The notes beneath the pieces were generated by a model that made no database searches, was not told the DNA's origin, and was given only the letters and a program-made list of their open reading frames with translations. From assembly GCF_028682395.1 (NCBI RefSeq), contig NZ_JANHLC010000001.1, forward strand, positions 496,001-560,000: 64,000 nt of DNA, read 5' to 3'. The number at the start of each line of letters is the position of its first letter. The stretch's first letter is position 1. This DNA comes from Pseudomonas putida (GTDB lineage Bacteria; Pseudomonadota; Gammaproteobacteria; Pseudomonadales; Pseudomonadaceae). Positions 56,222 through 64,000 of this stretch are shown piece after piece. The translations under genes were made by a program, and so were the position numbers.

Positions 56222-57283
56222 TCATGACTCGTCCAACGCGTCCAGAAATTCGTCTACTACAGGCATTTCCCCCAACCGCGAAGGAATATTCAACCCGAAA
56301 TGTAAATAAGCATGTCGCGTCACTACCCGCCCGCGCGGTGTACGCATGATATAGCCCTGCTGGATCAGGTACGGCTCCAGCACATCTTCAATGGTGTGGC
56401 GCTCTTCGCTGATCGCCGCTGCCAGGCTGTCGACCCCCACCGGGCCGCCGTCGAACTTCTCGATCATGGTCAGCAGTAGCCGTCGGTCCTGATGGTCGAA
56501 ACCATGTTCGTCCACATCCAGCAGGTTCAATGCCAGGTCTGCCACCGCCTTGGTGATCTGCCCCTTCGCCCGAACCTCGGCAAAGTCACGCACGCGGCGC
56601 AGCAGCCGATTGGCGATCCGTGGCGTACCACGGGCCCGGCGAGCCACCTCGTAGGCACCTGCCGCCTCGATGGGCAGCCCGAGAATCCCGCCCGAACGGC
56701 TGACAATCGTTGCCAGGTCGTCCGTGCTGTAGAACTCCAGGCGCTGCACGATGCCGAAACGGTCGCGCAGCGGATTGGTCAGCATGCCGGCGCGGGTCGT
56801 GGCACCGACCAGGGTGAAGGGCGGCAGGTCGAGCTTGATCGAACGCGCCGCCGGCCCTTCGCCGATCATGATATCGAGCTGGAAATCCTCCATCGCGGGG
56901 TACAGCACTTCCTCGACAATCGGCGAAAGACGATGGATTTCATCGATAAACAGCACATCGTGCGGCTCAAGATTGGTCAGTAGCGCCGCCAGGTCGCCGG
57001 GGCGCTCAAGCACCGGGCCCGAAGTGCTTTTGATCGACACCCCCATTTCCTGGGCAATGATATTGGCCAGGGTTGTCTTGCCCAGCCCGGGCGGACCAAA
57101 GATCAGCGTGTGATCCAGGGACTCATTACGCCCGCGAGCGGCCTGGATAAACAGCTCCATCTGCTCCTTCACCTTGGGCTGGCCAATGTACTCGGCCAGG
57201 CTCAGGGGCCGGATCGCGCGATCCTGAATCTCTTCGCGGTCGCGCCCACTGGAGGCGGTTATCAGACGGTCAGCTTCAATCAC
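56222..57283 (-). CDS. ruvB: Holliday junction branch migration ATPase RuvB
   Basis: 353 residues. AAA+ domain with Walker A GPPGLGKT (63-70), Walker [10 protein letters not shown], sensor GATTRAG, and an Arg finger region, then the winged-helix domain. Forms hexameric rings that drive branch migration with RuvA. GTG start immediately follows the ruvA stop codon with no gap. Last gene of ruvC-ruvA-ruvB. Confidence 0.98.
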   Translation of the reverse strand: MIEADRLITASSGRDREEIQDRAIRPLSLAEYIGQPKVKEQMELFIQAARGRNESLDHTLIFGPPGLGKTTLANIIAQEMGVSIKSTSGPVLERPGDLAALLTNLEPHDVLFIDEIHRLSPIVEEVLYPAMEDFQLDIMIGEGPAARSIKLDLPPFTLVGATTRAGMLTNPLRDRFGIVQRLEFYSTDDLATIVSRSGGILGLPIEAAGAYEVARRARGTPRIANRLLRRVRDFAEVRAKGQITKAVADLALNLLDVDEHGFDHQDRRLLLTMIEKFDGGPVGVDSLAAAISEERHTIEDVLEPYLIQQGYIMRTPRGRVVTRHAYLHFGLNIPSRLGEMPVVDEFLDALDES

Positions 57284-57898
57284 TTAAATCATTCCCTTCA
57301 GGGCACGGCGGATCATGTCTTCACTGCTCAGGTTCTTGTCCTTGATGGCCGAAACCGCCTTGCTCGCTTCCTGGGGCTTGTAGCCCAGGGAGATCAGCGC
57401 GCTGACCGCATCGGTCTCGGCGCTCGGCTGGGCAGCCGGCGCAGCTCCATCAGGCTGGTTCGGCACCAGGGCGAACATGCTCGGCACCGTTTCCCAGGCC
57501 TTGAAACGGTCCTTGAGTTCGACCAACAACCGTTCAGCGGTCTTTTTGCCAACGCCCGGCACCTTGACCAGCGCCGACGTATCCTGGGCCTGGACACAAC
57601 GTACCAACTCATCGACCTCAAGACTCGACATCAAGGCCAGCGCCAGTTTGGGACCTACGCCATTGAGGCGGATCAGCTCGCGAAAAAAGTCGCGCTCACG
57701 CTTGCCGACAAAGCCGTAGAGTAGCTGGGCGTCTTCACGCACGACCAGGTGCGTGTGCAGCGTCAGCGGCTCACCGACCGACGGTAAACGGTAGAGGGTG
57801 GTCATGGGCACTTCCAGCTCGTAGCCGAGGCCATTCACATCCAGAATCAGGTGCGGCGGCTGTTTCTCAGCCAAGGTGCCGCGCAAGCGTCCAATCAC
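57284..57898 (-). CDS. ruvA: Holliday junction DNA-binding protein RuvA
   Basis: 204 residues: OB-fold (1-64), a pair of helix-hairpin-helix motifs (about 70-140, [19 protein letters not shown] and [19 protein letters not shown]) and C-terminal domain III (about 155-204) that regulates RuvB. GTG 57898 was chosen, since AAGGA lies 7 nt upstream; a TTG two codons before is in frame but badly spaced. 89 bp after ruvC. Confidence 0.97.
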   Translation of the reverse strand: MIGRLRGTLAEKQPPHLILDVNGLGYELEVPMTTLYRLPSVGEPLTLHTHLVVREDAQLLYGFVGKRERDFFRELIRLNGVGPKLALALMSSLEVDELVRCVQAQDTSALVKVPGVGKKTAERLLVELKDRFKAWETVPSMFALVPNQPDGAAPAAQPSAETDAVSALISLGYKPQEASKAVSAIKDKNLSSEDMIRRALKGMI

Positions 57899-57987
57899 GT
57901 TCAAATCCTTAAATTTCGGTCAGCTCCCCGGCATCAGGCGCCAGAGCGGACCTGGACTATTGAGCAGCGGTACGGGCGTCGATGCTA

Positions 57988-58512
57988 TCAGAGACGCAGA
58001 CGGCCGCCACGACTGCGTGCCATGCCCAGGCCATGGGGTAGCAAGCTGGAGCGGGTATGAGCATGGCACAGGGCGATGGCCAGGGCATCCGAGGCATCGA
58101 CCTGGGGCTTGCTGGTGAGCTTGAGCAAATGCATCACCATCAGCATGACCTGGTCCTTGTTCGCCCCGCCAGTTCCGGCGACCGCCTGCTTGACCTGGGT
58201 CGCGGTGTACTCGGCAATCTCCAGGTTTTCCTCCGCGCCCGCGACGATGGCAGCGCCACGCGCCTGACCCAACTTCAGGGCCGAATCAGCGTTCTTGGCC
58301 ATAAAGACCTTCTCGATCCCCATGGTGATCGGCTCGTAGGTCTGGATAACCTCGCGCACGCCCCGGTACACCGCCTGCAAGCGATCGTGCAACTCGCCGC
58401 TACCGGTGCGGATACAGCCCGACGCCACATAAATACAGCCCCGACCGGTGTCGCGTACCACGCCATAACCGGTAATCCGCGAACCGGGGTCGATACCTAG
58501 AATAAGAGTCAT
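57988..58512 (-). CDS. ruvC: Holliday junction resolvase RuvC
   Basis: 174 residues. RNase H fold; catalytic acidic residues start with Asp8 (ILGIDPGSR), further Glu in IEKVFMAKN, and the Asp pair in [25 protein letters not shown]. Cleaves Holliday junctions symmetrically. ATG 58512 gives the standard family length; the longer frame to 58581 has no homology. First gene of the ruvCAB cluster. Confidence 0.97.
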   Translation of the reverse strand: MTLILGIDPGSRITGYGVVRDTGRGCIYVASGCIRTGSGELHDRLQAVYRGVREVIQTYEPITMGIEKVFMAKNADSALKLGQARGAAIVAGAEENLEIAEYTATQVKQAVAGTGGANKDQVMLMVMHLLKLTSKPQVDASDALAIALCHAHTRSSLLPHGLGMARSRGGRLRL

Positions 58513-58571
58513 AGCGCCTGCAGCTTGAAAATGAATACCTTGCGCACATACCGCGCACCGGTTTGAAGACA

Positions 58572-58622
58572 GAAGCCGCAAGCCCCCAACGCGCTCGATC
58601 AGCGCAGGGGGCTTGCGGCTTC
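58572..58622. terminator. Long perfect hairpin between yebC and ruvC
   Basis: Arms of 16 bp, GAAGCCGCAAGCCCCC (58572-58587) and GGGGGCTTGCGGCTTC (58607-58622), are perfectly complementary, with an inner GCGCT/AGCGC stem in the loop. No T-run follows, so it is either a strong terminator of a different type or an RNA stability/processing element between yebC and ruvC. Confidence 0.6.
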
Positions 58623-58653
58623 AGGATAGTACCGCGCAACGACTCGCGTGCAG

Positions 58654-59400
58654 TCAGCCGAGTTGTTCCAGGACCGCTTCAGGAATTTCGGCGTTGGAAT
58701 AGACGTTTTGCACATCGTCCAGGTCTTCAAGCATGTCGATCAGCTTCAAGACCTTTTCCGCACCCTCCAGATCCAGCTCCGCGGTGGTCGTGGGCAACAT
58801 CACGATCTCTGCGTCGTCAGCCTTGAACCCCGCCGCCTCCAAGGCATTGCGCACGGCATAGAAGCCGGCGAACGAGGTGAACACATCGATGGAGCCATCC
58901 TCGTTGGTCACCACATCGTCGGCATCGGCCTCCATTGCCGCCTCGATCAGCGCGTCCTCGTCGACGCCCGCGGCGAAGGAAATCTGCCCCTTGCGCTCGA
59001 ACAGGTAGGCCACCGAACCGTCAGTCCCCAGGTTGCCGCCACACTTGCTGAAAGCATGACGCACGGCTGCCGCAGTACGGTTACGGTTGTCGGTCATGGT
59101 TTCGACCATGATCGCCACGCCACCTGGGCCGTAGCCCTCGTAGCCCAGCTCCTCGACATCGTCGCCATCGGCAGCGCCGGCGCCCCGGGCGATTGCCCGG
59201 TCGATGATATCGCGGCTCATGTTCGCGCTCAGCGCCTTGTCCTGAGCCAAGCGCAAGCGTGGGTTGGACGCCGGATCGCCGCCGCCCTGGCGAGCAGCGA
59301 CCGTCAGCTCACGAATCCACTTGGTGAAAATCTTGCCTTTCTTGGCATCCTGACGCTCTTTGCGGTGCTTGATGTTCGCCCACTTGGAATGACCCGCCAT
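58654..59400 (-). CDS. YebC/PmpR family regulator
   Basis: 248 residues of the three-domain YebC/PmpR/TACO1 family, beginning [22 protein letters not shown]. In P. aeruginosa PmpR was described as a repressor at the pqsR promoter; in other bacteria YebC proteins relieve ribosome stalling at prolines. No pqs genes are present in this window, which favours a translation role here. It precedes ruvC, as in most gamma-proteobacteria. Confidence 0.95.
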   Translation of the reverse strand: MAGHSKWANIKHRKERQDAKKGKIFTKWIRELTVAARQGGGDPASNPRLRLAQDKALSANMSRDIIDRAIARGAGAADGDDVEELGYEGYGPGGVAIMVETMTDNRNRTAAAVRHAFSKCGGNLGTDGSVAYLFERKGQISFAAGVDEDALIEAAMEADADDVVTNEDGSIDVFTSFAGFYAVRNALEAAGFKADDAEIVMLPTTTAELDLEGAEKVLKLIDMLEDLDDVQNVYSNAEIPEAVLEQLG

Positions 59401-59484
59401 AACTCGCTCCAACCCTTCTCTTGAAACATTGCCCGCACCCCTGAAGCAGCGCTGCGAACAAGGAAAAATCTCGACCAAATACAA

Positions 59485-59506
59485 AGGCGCATCCTGGGAT
59501 GCGCCT
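59485..59506 (-). terminator. Terminator after aspS
   Basis: AGGCGCATC/GATGCGCCT stem (9 bp) with a CTGG loop, 7 bp beyond the aspS stop, followed on the minus strand by TTTGTATTT. Compact but AT-tailed, so probably rho-independent. Confidence 0.75.
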
Positions 59507-59513
59507 CGGTCAC

Positions 59514-61289
59514 TTACTCAGCCTTGGGCTGTTCGCGCAAACGGATATGCAGTTCGCGCAGTGCCTTGTTGTCCACCAACCCCGGCGCCTGGGTCATGAC
59601 GCAGGCCGCGCTCTGGGTTTTCGGGAAGGCAATCACTTCACGGATCGACTGGGCACCGGTCATCAACATCACCAGACGATCCAGACCAAAGGCCAGACCA
59701 CCGTGGGGCGGAGCACCATATTTCAGGGCGTCGAGCAGGAAGCCGAATTTCTCTTCCTGTTCTGCCTCAGTGATGCCCAACAGGCGGAAGACGGCTTGCT
59801 GCATGTCCTTGCGGTGGATACGGATCGAACCGCCACCCAGCTCGGTACCGTTGAGCACCATGTCATAGGCACGCGACAGCGCGGTGGCCGGGTTGGCCTC
59901 CAGCTCTTGCGGCGAGCACTTAGGCGCGGTGAACGGGTGGTGCAGTGCGGTGAAGCTACCATCGTCGTTCTGCTCGAACATCGGGAAGTCGACGACCCAC
60001 AGCGGTGCCCACTGGCAGGTCAGCAGCTCGAGATCGTTGCCAACCTTGATCCGCAGCGCGCCCAGGGCTTCGCTGACAATCTTCGCCTTGTCGGCGCCGA
60101 AGAACACGATATCGCCGTCGACTGCACCCACGCGATCGAGGATCACGTTCAGCGCCGCTTCCGGGATGTTCTTGACGATAGGCGACTGCAGGCCTTCCAC
60201 GCCCTTGGCGCGCTCGTTGACCTTGATGTAGGCCAGGCCCTTGGCACCGTAGATGCCAACGAACTTGGTGTAGTCGTCGATGCGACTGCGCGGCATGCTC
60301 GCCCCACCCGGTACGCGCAAGGCGGCAACGCGGCTGTTCGGATCATTGGCCGGGCCGCTGAACACTTTGAATTCCACGTCCTTAAGCTGGTCGGCAACGT
60401 CCACCAGTTCCAGCGGGTTGCGCAGGTCCGGCTTGTCCGAACCGTAGCGGCGCATGGCCTCTTCCCAGGTCATGTGCGGGAATTCGCCGAACTCCAGATC
60501 CAACACTTCCTTGAACAGGTTGCGGATCATGCCTTCGGTCAGGCCCATGATGTCTTTTTCATCGAGGAAGCTGGTCTCGATGTCGATCTGGGTGAATTCC
60601 GGCTGGCGGTCAGCGCGCAGGTCTTCATCGCGGAAGCACTTGGCGATCTGGTAGTAGCGATCAAAGCCGGCAACCATCAGCAGTTGCTTGAACAGTTGCG
60701 GCGACTGCGGCAGGGCAAAGAAGCTACCGGCGTGGGTACGGCTCGGCACCAGGTAGTCACGCGCACCTTCCGGGGTGGCCCGGGTCAGGATTGGCGTTTC
60801 GACATCGAGGAAACCATTCTCGTCCAGGAAACGACGGATGCTGGTGGTCATGCGCGAACGCAGACGCAGCTTTTCCGCCATTTCCGGACGACGCAGGTCG
60901 ATAAAGCGATAGCGCAGGCGGGTTTCTTCGCCAACGTCGGAGTATTCATTGAGCGGGAACGGCGGGGTTTCCGCTTCGTTCAGGACTTCCAGCTCATAAC
61001 CCAGGACTTCGATGCCACCGGAAGCCATGTTGGCATTGACCGCGCCAGCAGGACGCAACCGCACCTTGCCGGTGATCTTGACCACATATTCACTGCGCAC
61101 CCGGTCGGCAGCGGCGAAGGTATCGGCGCGATCCGGGTCGAACACTACCTGCGCCAGGCCTTCACGGTCACGGATATCGAGGAAGATAACCCCACCGTGG
61201 TCACGGCGACGGTGAACCCAGCCGCAAAGGGTAATTTCCTGGCCGTCCAGGCTCTCGTTCAGTTGGCCGCAATAATGGCTGCGCATCAT
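59514..61289 (-). CDS. aspS: Aspartyl-tRNA synthetase
   Basis: 591 residues, class IIb. OB-fold anticodon domain at the N-terminus (about 1-110), catalytic core with motif 2 [18 protein letters not shown], a GAD insertion and motif 3 [13 protein letters not shown]. Bacterial (discriminating or not) type cannot be decided by eye; pseudomonads with GatCAB often have the non-discriminating form. ATG 61289 gives [18 protein letters not shown], as in P. aeruginosa; the next codon is also ATG. Confidence 0.97.
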   Translation of the reverse strand: MMRSHYCGQLNESLDGQEITLCGWVHRRRDHGGVIFLDIRDREGLAQVVFDPDRADTFAAADRVRSEYVVKITGKVRLRPAGAVNANMASGGIEVLGYELEVLNEAETPPFPLNEYSDVGEETRLRYRFIDLRRPEMAEKLRLRSRMTTSIRRFLDENGFLDVETPILTRATPEGARDYLVPSRTHAGSFFALPQSPQLFKQLLMVAGFDRYYQIAKCFRDEDLRADRQPEFTQIDIETSFLDEKDIMGLTEGMIRNLFKEVLDLEFGEFPHMTWEEAMRRYGSDKPDLRNPLELVDVADQLKDVEFKVFSGPANDPNSRVAALRVPGGASMPRSRIDDYTKFVGIYGAKGLAYIKVNERAKGVEGLQSPIVKNIPEAALNVILDRVGAVDGDIVFFGADKAKIVSEALGALRIKVGNDLELLTCQWAPLWVVDFPMFEQNDDGSFTALHHPFTAPKCSPQELEANPATALSRAYDMVLNGTELGGGSIRIHRKDMQQAVFRLLGITEAEQEEKFGFLLDALKYGAPPHGGLAFGLDRLVMLMTGAQSIREVIAFPKTQSAACVMTQAPGLVDNKALRELHIRLREQPKAE

Positions 61290-61386
61290 GGTCGTGTTTT
61301 CACTTCTCGTAATTCGGAATTCGGTAGAGGCCTTGCGCACCCAGGGTGTCGGGGTCGTAGCAAGAGCCTACGCGTGTGTCACTCAT

Positions 61387-61608
61387 TCAGTCGGCTTTGT
61401 CGCCACCGGCCAGATTCTTCTTTGTACCGGTCTTGAAGTCAGTCTCGTACCAGCCATTGCCACTGAGGCGAAAGCCCGGCATCGACAACATTTTCTTCAG
61501 CTCTGGCGCCTGGCAGGCAGGGCAGTCAACCAACGCGGGAGCGCTGATCTTTTGAATGGCTTCCAATTGATGACCACAGGAAGCGCATTGATAGTCGTAC
61601 ATCGGCAT
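61387..61608 (-). CDS. FmdB-family zinc-ribbon protein
   Basis: 73 residues with two CxxC pairs (Cys8/Cys11 and Cys29/Cys32, MPMYDYQCASCG and VDCPACQAP) forming a zinc ribbon, followed by a basic tail with a NGWYETDFKTGTKK stretch. FmdB-type proteins were named as regulators of formamidase but their role is undefined. It lies upstream of aspS on the same strand and is often near it in pseudomonads. Start 61608 or the Met two codons later. Confidence 0.85.
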   Translation of the reverse strand: MPMYDYQCASCGHQLEAIQKISAPALVDCPACQAPELKKMLSMPGFRLSGNGWYETDFKTGTKKNLAGGDKAD

Positions 61609-61783
61609 TGGGATTGTCTCGGCAACCAGATAACTACATCGATACAGCGCGAACCCGGCAGGGCTACGCAGCAAAGAGCGCGATTATATCTGGTAAATCG
61701 CCCCTGTGCAGCCGGTGCCGTCGAGCGCCTGCACGGGTCGCCACGGCGTGAAGAAGACCAACGGCCTTCTTCACGCCCATGTC

Positions 61784-62257
61784 TTAATGCTGTTCGAGCA
61801 TGGAACGCAGCATCCAGGCGGTCTTTTCATGGACCTGCATACGCTGGGTCAACAGATCGGCGGTCGGTTCGTCACTGACCTTGTCCAGTAGCGGGAAGAT
61901 GCCCCGTGCCGTGCGCACCACGGCTTCCTGGCCCTGGACCAGTTGCCGGATCATGTCCTCGGCCGCCGGCACGCCCTCCTCTTCCTTGATCGAAGACAAA
62001 CGGGCGTAGGTCGAATAGGTCCCCGGCGCAGGGAATCCGAGAGCACGGATACGCTCGGCGATCAGATCGACCGCCAGGGCCAGCTCGTTGTATTGCTCCT
62101 CGAACATCAGGTGCAAGGTGCGGAACATCGGGCCGCTGACATTCCAATGAAAGTTATGGGTCTTGAGGTAAAGCACATACGTATCGGAAAGGAGCCGGGA
62201 GAGCCCGTCCACGATCGACTTGCGATCTTCTTCACTGATACCGATATCAATTGCCAT
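61784..62257 (-). CDS. dps: Dps-family ferritin-like protein
   Basis: 157 residues. The ferroxidase His and Asp/Glu residues lie in [28 protein letters not shown]. Dps proteins store iron, detoxify peroxide and, in some species, bind DNA. There is no long basic N-terminal tail, so DNA binding may be weak. The ATG at 62257 is the right start: AAGGAG lies 6 nt upstream of it but abuts an in-frame ATG at 62263, which cannot be used efficiently. Confidence 0.93.
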   Translation of the reverse strand: MAIDIGISEEDRKSIVDGLSRLLSDTYVLYLKTHNFHWNVSGPMFRTLHLMFEEQYNELALAVDLIAERIRALGFPAPGTYSTYARLSSIKEEEGVPAAEDMIRQLVQGQEAVVRTARGIFPLLDKVSDEPTADLLTQRMQVHEKTAWMLRSMLEQH

Positions 62258-62654
62258 GGTCATCTCCTTGCGTCGATTGGACTACACCCCATGCGGGCCA
62301 ACGTCACTCTAGCAAGAGTGGGGTGCCCCTGCAGCCCAAGCTCCGCGGCAAATTGCCCGAATACGCCAATACACTCGAAAAAAGTCGGCCAATACGGGTT
62401 GTAGCGCTCTGCCCCGGGGCTTTGCTCGATTTTTACCGTTAGCACCGCGCCACCCCACGCGCGACGCACGTAAGGCTGATTTGAGTAGGCCCAGGCTTTG
62501 CTGTTAAATAGACAACGTGTCGTCGTCATCAAAACCTTGAAGACCGCGCATAGGCTGATCCCGAGCACGTGCCTACCGCCTCCAACTGTTCAGAAGCGAA
62601 CCGTGCGCAATCAGCTCTTCTCTTGCGATCCATCTTAAATGCGAGTCAATTGAA
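62258..62654. other. Divergent region dps / cold-shock protein
   Basis: 397 bp between divergent starts. A hairpin CACTCT-AGCA-AGAGTG lies at 62305-62320, near the dps end, with flanking CCCC/GGGG complementarity. A plus-strand TTGAGT-N18-TAAATA is a candidate promoter for the cold-shock gene, which would leave a 5' UTR of about 130 nt. A minus-strand frame at 62260-62568 shows no conserved features. Confidence 0.45.
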
Positions 62655-63254
62655 ATGTTGAAAATCGTCCATCTGCTAACGGGCGTAGCCGCCCTGCTGC
62701 TGTCCTTTATCCCGAGCCTGCATTCAGAAGCCGTTCCTTACCTGCAACAACCCGACGCGCTGTACCTGGCGTTCTTTGGACTGCTCAACCTGGTCCTCGC
62801 GCCTGTCATCCCTTACTGGAACAAAGGCACGCGACATCAACTGCAAAACCTTGTCAGCGCGCTACTGGTGCTGTCAGTCGTCCTGCAAACCCTGGTCCTG
62901 CTGGCTCCGCTGCCATTGATCGGCGGCCAACCGGCGATCCTCCTGAGCCTCGGCGCAGCAGTCATCGCGGTTTTGCTACACCTGGCCGTCAGCTTCTACA
63001 AGTCATCCCCGGCCATCAACCAAAGCTATGACATGACCAACCGCGATACCGGCACCGTGAAGTGGTTCAACACCTCCAAGGGGTTCGGCTTTATTTCCCG
63101 CGACTCCGGTGACGATATTTTCGTCCACTTCCGCGCTATCCGTGGCGAAGGTCATCGCGTTCTGGTCGAAGGCCAGCGCGTTGAGTTCTCGGTGATGAAC
63201 CGGGACAAGGGATTGCAGGCTGAAGATGTAATTGCCGCCCTGCCTCGCCGCTGA
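62655..63254 (+). CDS. Membrane-anchored cold-shock-domain protein
   Basis: 199 residues. The N-terminal part has about four hydrophobic segments ([32 protein letters not shown], and two within 66-115), then a linker and a cold-shock domain at about 131-198 with RNP1 KGFGFI (142-147) and RNP2 DIFVHF (154-159). Typical CspA proteins are a free 70-residue domain. An internal Met127 (63033) begins [13 protein letters not shown], the usual Csp N-terminus, so a soluble short form could also be made. A bidirectional terminator follows. P. aeruginosa PA0961 is the apparent orthologue. Confidence 0.85.
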   Translation: MLKIVHLLTGVAALLLSFIPSLHSEAVPYLQQPDALYLAFFGLLNLVLAPVIPYWNKGTRHQLQNLVSALLVLSVVLQTLVLLAPLPLIGGQPAILLSLGAAVIAVLLHLAVSFYKSSPAINQSYDMTNRDTGTVKWFNTSKGFGFISRDSGDDIFVHFRAIRGEGHRVLVEGQRVEFSVMNRDKGLQAEDVIAALPRR

Positions 63255-63266
63255 TTCGCAGCGCTA

Positions 63267-63305
63267 AAAAAACCGCGCTGCAGCCTGGCTGCATCGCGGT
63301 TTTTT
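63267..63305. terminator. Bidirectional terminator between convergent genes
   Basis: AAAAAACCGCG and CGCGGTTTTTT form an 11-bp stem, extended by an inner TGCAG/CTGCA stem. Poly-A and poly-T on opposite sides give a T-run for either transcript; serves both the cold-shock gene and slyX. Confidence 0.88.
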
Positions 63306-63324
63306 CTTGCCTGCCCCTTGGCGC

Positions 63325-63531
63325 TCAGTAGTGCGGCGGCGGCGCATCTTCTTCGAACGAGCCGAACTGACCGACCATCTCCTCATGCCGCTTGATCAGC
63401 GCCGCCATTTGCAGTTGCAGGCGCTCGACCACTCGCTGCTGCTCGACCAGCACATCATTGAGCGCCTGAATGGTGTCATCCTGAAAGGCCAGGCGAGTCT
63501 CCAGCTCGGTCACACGCGCTTCGAGCGTCAT
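63325..63531 (-). CDS. slyX: SlyX family protein
   Basis: 68 residues, almost all one coiled coil ([27 protein letters not shown]), with a Pro-rich end (EEDAPPPHY) as in SlyX of other gamma-proteobacteria. Function unknown. Its ATG overlaps the stop of the HIT gene by 4 bp (ATGA), indicating translational coupling. Confidence 0.9.
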   Translation of the reverse strand: MTLEARVTELETRLAFQDDTIQALNDVLVEQQRVVERLQLQMAALIKRHEEMVGQFGSFEEDAPPPHY

Positions 63532-63959
63532 GCCTTAGCCTCCGCAAAAACGAAATCATCGCCCAGCTTGCCCCGCAGGCGCTCAATCACAGCCACCCAC
63601 TGCTCAGCGGTATAAGGCTGGGCCGGATGGCGCCCCCAGACCGGAGCAGGCCAGGCGATATCGTCTGCCTGGCGGACGATGACATGCATATGCAGCTGAC
63701 TCACCACATTGCCCAACGTCGCGACATTCATCTTGTCGGCGGCAAATACCGACTTGAGCGCCTGGGCCAGAAATGTCGTCTCGCGCCATAACTGATCCTG
63801 GTCACGAGCATCGAGTTCGAACAACTCACTGATATCAGCGCGCCGGGGCACCAGGATAAACCAAGGGTAATTGGCGTCATTGGATAACAACAATCGGGAG
63901 AGGGGGAAATCTCCGATCTGCAAAGTATCTTGTTGCAAACGCGCATCTAAAACGAACAC
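63528..63959 (-). CDS. HIT-domain protein
   Basis: 143 residues. The histidine-triad loop reads QLHMHVI, so of HxHxHxx the first His is Gln and the remaining two are kept, a pattern of one bacterial HIT branch. Other recognisable blocks are [28 protein letters not shown] and [14 protein letters not shown]. Members hydrolyse nucleotidyl bonds or are GalT-like; substrate unknown. It is co-transcribed with slyX. The 41 bp to the window end contain only its upstream region. Confidence 0.88.
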   Translation of the reverse strand: MFVLDARLQQDTLQIGDFPLSRLLLSNDANYPWFILVPRRADISELFELDARDQDQLWRETTFLAQALKSVFAADKMNVATLGNVVSQLHMHVIVRQADDIAWPAPVWGRHPAQPYTAEQWVAVIERLRGKLGDDFVFAEAKA

Positions 63960-64000
63960 CGCGATTTCTCCTGCACCACGATTCAGCCTTCGGTTCCCGG

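Noticed and set aside
59499..61436. 645-codon plus-strand frame opposite aspS
   Set aside because: Antisense to aspS with synthetase motifs; mirror-image composition.
62260..62568. 102-codon minus-strand ORF between dps and the cold-shock gene
   Set aside because: Overlaps the dps leader and has no homology I recognise; likely chance.

Overview
The window looks like a stretch of chromosomal backbone from a Pseudomonas of the fluorescens/putida type. I infer this from high-GC coding sequence with GTG starts in several core genes, REP-type palindromes in intergenic gaps, and a gene order at 37-64 kb (tRNA-Ser, purC, bamC, dapA, gcvR, bcp, nadA, tRNA-Lys, queC/queE, cpoB-pal-tolBARQ-ybgC, ruvBAC, yebC, aspS, dps, slyX) that matches from memory the PA0959-PA1013 segment of P. 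aeruginosa PAO1. The window holds about 63 protein genes and 2 tRNAs. There is no rRNA, insertion sequence, integrase, CRISPR array or prophage.

Left part (1-37 kb), mixed strands. It begins inside hrpA (RNA helicase, cut by the window edge), then aceK, a chemoreceptor, two tail-to-tail DMT exporters, and a small sugar-acid cluster (enolase-superfamily dehydratase, MFS importer, divergent LysR regulator with an ATC-N9-GAT operator). Next come an LpxO-like lipid A hydroxylase, cysK, a MoxR/VWA pair, and a run of conserved small proteins (DUF2937, YafJ, YajD, YcgN, YcgL) mixed with oligopeptidase B, a lone cyclic-nucleotide-binding domain, a SpeE-like protein, an RNA methyltransferase, a degenerate M61-like peptidase, a nitroreductase, a 2-hydroxyacid dehydrogenase and RNase D. 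It ends with eptA, a glutamine-synthetase homologue, an orphan CHMI, LtrA and an SLC13 permease.

Right part (37-64 kb), almost all on the minus strand, carries core functions: purine and lysine synthesis (purC, dapA), outer-membrane assembly and integrity (bamC, a BepA-like protease, the Tol-Pal operon), NAD synthesis (nadA), queuosine precursor synthesis (queC, queE), recombination (ruvABC), aspS and Dps. The one accessory-looking stretch is 46.4-49.1 kb, between nadA and tRNA-Lys. It has a chemoreceptor with a near-consensus sigma-28 (FliA) promoter, flanked by AT-richer non-coding DNA, at a tRNA that is a known island insertion site in P. aeruginosa.

I found no clear new multi-gene system. 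The points most worth a second look are a possible leader peptide with competing hairpins ahead of a DMT exporter, the degenerate RExxH peptidase, an Asp-to-Glu change at a metal ligand of the dehydratase, the membrane-anchored cold-shock protein with a possible internal start, and the occupied tRNA-Lys/nadA interval.
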